64,000 nt of DNA. Source: Candidatus Nanopelagicales bacterium. Lineage in GTDB: Bacteria > Actinomycetota > Actinomycetes > S36-B12 > CAIYMF01. Shown piece by piece: positions 61,029-64,000 of this stretch (its first letter is position 1; every line of letters begins with the position of its first letter). Where the stretch lies: NCBI GenBank assembly GCA_025351185.1, contig JANXWJ010000186.1, positions 1 to 64,000 on the forward strand, given 5' to 3'. The translations under genes were made by a program, and so were the position numbers. Under the pieces are notes generated by a model. That model was not told the DNA's origin. It saw only the letters and a program-made list of their open reading frames with translations, and did no database searches.

Positions 61029-62299
61029 CGGCTTGCTTGGGTCATCCGAGCCCGGGCACGCACGATCTCGGTGGTTCTCGCCATCTCGTTCCCCACGATC
61101 AGGAGACCCTCGTCAACACCCATGCCCGGTTTGGCCAGGACTTGCGCGGCACCACACGCCATAGCGAGATGCGCACTGATCTGGGCTGAGCGATCCGTCT
61201 CGTTGCACGTGCCACCGCAGTAGGCGGCCAGCCCGCTCTCACGGACCAGGAGCAGCGCATCGATGGTGTTGTTGATGCCTCCCAGATCGGGGGTCTTGAC
61301 GTGAACCATGTCGGCGGCACCGGCGTCGACGAAGAGCCGGATGTCATCGAGCGTGTTGCACCACTCGTCCACCGAGATCATCACGGACGACCCCATCCGA
61401 GCAAGCTCGGCCCGCAGTGCGACGTAAGTCGTGATCTGCGCGTCACGGCTTCCCGCGTCGATGGGGTGTTCGATGGTCAGCTGGAACGGCGACACGAGGT
61501 CAGCGAGACCGGCTAGATAGGACGCGACGCGGGCGATATCGCCGTCGAATGCCATCCCGACCGTGCCATATGTGTCGATGTGAAGTCGGGGGTTGTAGTT
61601 CGGGTCGACTCGAAGGTCGGTGATGCGTCGAGTAAGCCACTCGAGGTAGGCCTCGAGCAACTCACCCTTGCGGCCCAGTTTCGAGTCGACGTTGTTGATG
61701 AGGCCGTGCGGTAGTACGTCGACTTCCTTGAGAATCATCTTCTCGGCGGCGGCGTAACGGTCGTCACCCGTCTGAGCGAAGACCGGCACAGGGGCTATCT
61801 CCACGCCCGTCGCGAACTCGTCGCGCACCACCTCGGCCATCGTGACCCGTTGGCTTTGCGCAACGGCGTCCAGAAGCGCCTGTGTTACCCCATAGCGGAC
61901 TGCCGTATGGAGTGGTCGACCGTCGCTTGCGGTCAGCGAGTCAACGTCGCGAGCGATATCTCGAAAGCTTCCCAGTGGTCGGCCAGCGAGCTGTGGTGCG
62001 ACGTAGCGTCGGATGTCTTCCTGTGCCTGAGCGGCCGAGAAGACAGGATCACGACCTCCAGCCCCGCTGTACTGGACGCCCGCACAATCGCCGTGGGCCA
62101 CCGATCCGTCCGCCATCAGGAGAACTACCGAGAGAGCCTCGCCTGGCTGTCGGATGGTTCGAAAGCCAGGAGTGAGCGGCTGCCCCCGATAGCTGAAACC
62201 GTCGTGCTCGGCTCCCGCGACTATGGCCGCCTGATCGTCGGAGAAGAAGCCCGTGCGGACAGGGACTGTGATGATGTCGTTGATCTCTGCGAATGCCAT
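61025..62299 (-). CDS. mal: 3-Methylaspartate ammonia-lyase
   Basis: A 424-residue enolase-superfamily lyase converting L-threo-3-methylaspartate to mesaconate and ammonia. It has the family's N-terminal TGFFSDDQAAIVAGAEHDGF, GVQYSGAGGRDPVF, and the barrel motifs LHIDTYGTVG, IEHPIDAG, VDEWCNTLDDI, VKTPDLGGINNTIDA (containing the catalytic Lys) and YCGGTCNETDRSA. Length matches characterised enzymes (about 413). No glutamate mutase genes are in the window, so methylaspartate must come from elsewhere. It lies upstream of a coupled CoA-transferase. Confidence 0.94.
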   Translation of the reverse strand: MAFAEINDIITVPVRTGFFSDDQAAIVAGAEHDGFSYRGQPLTPGFRTIRQPGEALSVVLLMADGSVAHGDCAGVQYSGAGGRDPVFSAAQAQEDIRRYVAPQLAGRPLGSFRDIARDVDSLTASDGRPLHTAVRYGVTQALLDAVAQSQRVTMAEVVRDEFATGVEIAPVPVFAQTGDDRYAAAEKMILKEVDVLPHGLINNVDSKLGRKGELLEAYLEWLTRRITDLRVDPNYNPRLHIDTYGTVGMAFDGDIARVASYLAGLADLVSPFQLTIEHPIDAGSRDAQITTYVALRAELARMGSSVMISVDEWCNTLDDIRLFVDAGAADMVHVKTPDLGGINNTIDALLLVRESGLAAYCGGTCNETDRSAQISAHLAMACGAAQVLAKPGMGVDEGLLIVGNEMARTTEIVRARARMTQASR

Positions 62300-62398
62300 G
62301 GGTTGGATCCCGATCCTGAGAGTTGGCGTGTCGGACGTGGCCGGGCGTGAGTCGTCAGCAGCCGGAGACGGGGTCAGCCATCGAAGTGGCGTTCTTGC

Positions 62399-62420
62399 GG
62401 CACCGGCACCGGCACCGGCG
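62399..62420. repeat. Short tandem repeat CACCGG x3
   Basis: Three copies of CACCGG (62401-62418) lie in the 210-nt gap between the aldehyde dehydrogenase and methylaspartate ammonia-lyase genes. Nothing else was recognised in that gap. Confidence 0.4.
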
Positions 62421-62509
62421 TCGACTTCGCCGCCTGACGGCAGTCATCTGCGTCTCCTGGGCGCACGCCCCTGGCAACGGTGCCTTGGGCGGCTGCGATT
62501 GCCTCGACG

Positions 62510-63994
62510 TCAGCCGAGCTTGAAGGGATCACGGGTCTCACCTGCCAACTCGAGCCACACGGCCTTGGTCTCGGTGTAGTCCTTGACCGCGGCCAGACCG
62601 TTCTCCCGCCCCCAACCGCTGGCGCCGACCCCACCGAAGGGGACGTTCGGCGCCACGACGCGGTAGGAGTTGACCCATACCGTTCCAGCCCTCAGCGAAT
62701 GAGCGATCGTGTGCGCTCGGGCCAAGTCCCGCGTCCACAATCCGGCGGCCAGACCGTACTTGGTCGCGTTGGCCATCCGAACGGCATCTCCGTCCTCGGC
62801 GAACGTGAGAACGGACAGCACCGGTCCGAAGATCTCCTCTTGCGCCACCTCCATGTCCGGTTGCACGCCCGTCAGGACAGTCGGTTCGAAGAAGAGCGCG
62901 CCGTGATCCGGACTCGTGCGGCCTCCCGTGGCCACCTTCGCCCCGCGCTCGGTGGCCCGCTCAAGAAAGCCCAGAACGGTGTTGAGCTGGTTGACGTTGG
63001 CCAGCGGCCCCATCTCAGTTGCCATGTCGAGTGGGTCACCGAGTCGGATTGTCCGTGCCCGGTCGACCAGTCGATCGACAAGGTCATCATGGATGCTCTC
63101 GTGAACGATGAGCCGCGATCCCGCGATGCACGTCTGTCCGCTGGCGGCGAAGATGCCGGCGATGATTCCGTTGCACGCGGCATCGAGGTCTGCGTCCGGA
63201 AACACCAACTGCGCTGACTTTCCCCCCAGCTCCAGGGACGTCCGGGTGAGGTTCTCGGCCGCGGCCCGGGCTATCGCCCGTCCGGTGGACGTCGAGCCGG
63301 TGAATGCGATGCGGTCGACGTCGGGATGAGACACGAGGGCCCGTCCGACTTCGGGACCGAATCCGGTCACCACATTGAAGACGCCGGCCGGGATCCCCGC
63401 CTCGAGCACGCGACTCCCGAGTTCCAGGGCAGTCACGGGGGTGTAGTCGGATGGTTTGACGACGAGGGAGCATCCGGCCGCGAGGGCGGGCGCCAGCTTC
63501 CACATCAGCAGCAGCAACGGCGAATTCCAGGGGACGATGGCGCCGACGACCCCGACCGGTTCATGGCGCGTGTACACCATGAAGTTGCGGCGATCAGAGG
63601 GGATCACGTCGCCTTGGATCTTGTCGGCGAGGCCGGCGAAGTAGTTCAGCCAATCGGGCAATGCCTTCATCTGCCCCTGCGTCTCACGCAGGAGCTTTCC
63701 GTTGTCTCGACTCTCGAGCTCGGCCAGGGCCTGGGCATCGCGTGCCAGGAGCACCGCGAGCTCACGCAGCAGCCCTGCGCGTTCGAAGCCGGTCATGGCC
63801 CCCCAGGGCCCGTCCAGCGCCGCGCGGGCTGCTCGCACCGCTGCGTCGACATCGACACTGCCGCCATCCGGAACCGTTGCCCACGGATGGTCCGTGTACG
63901 GGTTGTGGCTGTCGTAGGACTTGCCACTCTGGGCCGGGACCCAGGCATCTCCGATCAGCAACGAGTAGTTCCGGTGCGAGCGGTTCTCGGCCAC
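62510..63994 (-). CDS. Aldehyde dehydrogenase family protein (5' end at window edge)
   Basis: An NAD(P)-dependent aldehyde dehydrogenase of at least 494 residues: PWNSPLLLLMWKLAPAL, Rossmann FTGSTSTGRAI, catalytic Glu in LELGGKSAQLVF and Cys in SGQTCIAGSRL, EEIFGPV near the C-terminus. The GTG at 63994 gives a normal start (YSLLIGDAWVPA follows), but the frame stays open to the window edge, so an upstream start cannot be excluded. It is the first visible gene of the leftward unit containing mal and the CoA-transferase, and differs from the ALDH at 39307. Confidence 0.92.
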   Translation of the reverse strand: MAENRSHRNYSLLIGDAWVPAQSGKSYDSHNPYTDHPWATVPDGGSVDVDAAVRAARAALDGPWGAMTGFERAGLLRELAVLLARDAQALAELESRDNGKLLRETQGQMKALPDWLNYFAGLADKIQGDVIPSDRRNFMVYTRHEPVGVVGAIVPWNSPLLLLMWKLAPALAAGCSLVVKPSDYTPVTALELGSRVLEAGIPAGVFNVVTGFGPEVGRALVSHPDVDRIAFTGSTSTGRAIARAAAENLTRTSLELGGKSAQLVFPDADLDAACNGIIAGIFAASGQTCIAGSRLIVHESIHDDLVDRLVDRARTIRLGDPLDMATEMGPLANVNQLNTVLGFLERATERGAKVATGGRTSPDHGALFFEPTVLTGVQPDMEVAQEEIFGPVLSVLTFAEDGDAVRMANATKYGLAAGLWTRDLARAHTIAHSLRAGTVWVNSYRVVAPNVPFGGVGASGWGRENGLAAVKDYTETKAVWLELAGETRDPFKLG

Positions 63995-64000
63995 GATGCG

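Noticed and set aside
62374-62634. 86-codon minus-strand frame upstream of methylaspartate ammonia-lyase
   Set aside because: It overlaps the aldehyde dehydrogenase 3' end out of frame and includes the CACCGG repeat; no ribosome site.
1-64000. CRISPR arrays, rRNA genes, complete insertion sequences, riboswitches
   Set aside because: No regularly spaced repeats, rRNA-like sequence, intact transposase or recognisable riboswitch fold was found on reading through the window.

Overview
The window is a high-GC actinobacterial chromosome segment. The support is GTG/TTG starts with purine-rich ribosome sites, a tRNA-Asp/tRNA-Glu pair, a CGPC glutaredoxin, a SHOCT protein and NarL-type signalling. 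The genus cannot be fixed from the sequence alone; Micrococcales or Propionibacteriales would fit. The first ~26 kb reads as core genome. From ~26 kb on it becomes an accessory catabolic region, and the right-hand part looks somewhat less GC-rich by eye (not computed).

Region 1 (0-26 kb): two tRNAs; a small zincin-like metallopeptidase; a large PAS-GGDEF protein with a degenerate EAL domain; a broken lipoprotein; a membrane glycosyltransferase pair (GT39-like and GT2-GtrA); an alpha/beta hydrolase; a cluster of DnaA-box-like 9-mers; a Pit phosphate transporter; a secreted acidic protein; a sensor kinase whose response regulator seems to have been deleted; a frameshifted TPR membrane protein; the threonine catabolic pair tdh-kbl; several small proteins; and a 1320-residue kelch/galactose-oxidase-like protein with a His/Cys-rich segment, closed by a strong terminator hairpin.

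Region 2 (26-36 kb): an LLM flavin oxidoreductase, then a scar of gene fragments (regulator, tyrosine recombinase, class V aminotransferase) next to a glutaredoxin. A tightly overlapping oligopeptide-type ABC operon follows, with a prolyl-oligopeptidase gene inside it, then an XRE-cupin regulator and a broken two-gene module resembling a nucleotidyltransferase/HEPN pair.

Region 3 (36-46 kb): a GntR regulator divergent from a seven-gene operon: FAD amine oxidase, SDR, aldehyde dehydrogenase, CaiB CoA-transferase, ThDP enzyme and 5-oxoprolinase subunits PxpB and PxpC. PxpA lies convergently on the other strand.

Region 4 (46-64 kb): a catabolic island of three transcription units. Leftward: acyl-CoA dehydrogenase, CitE-like lyase, MaoC hydratase. 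Rightward, from a shared promoter region: APC permease, isochorismatase-type hydrolase, two SDRs, an internally deleted aminotransferase, a GNAT, a PuuE-like deacetylase, an RraA-like aldolase, two nitrilase-family hydrolases flanking a cyclase-family hydrolase, and a GntR regulator. Leftward from the right edge: aldehyde dehydrogenase, 3-methylaspartate ammonia-lyase, CaiB CoA-transferase. Read together, these suggest import of a nitrogenous, probably amide-containing compound, stepwise C-N hydrolysis, deamination of a methylaspartate-type product to mesaconate, CoA activation, hydration and C-C cleavage. No glutamate mutase is present in the window. This pathway is an inference; the substrate is unknown.
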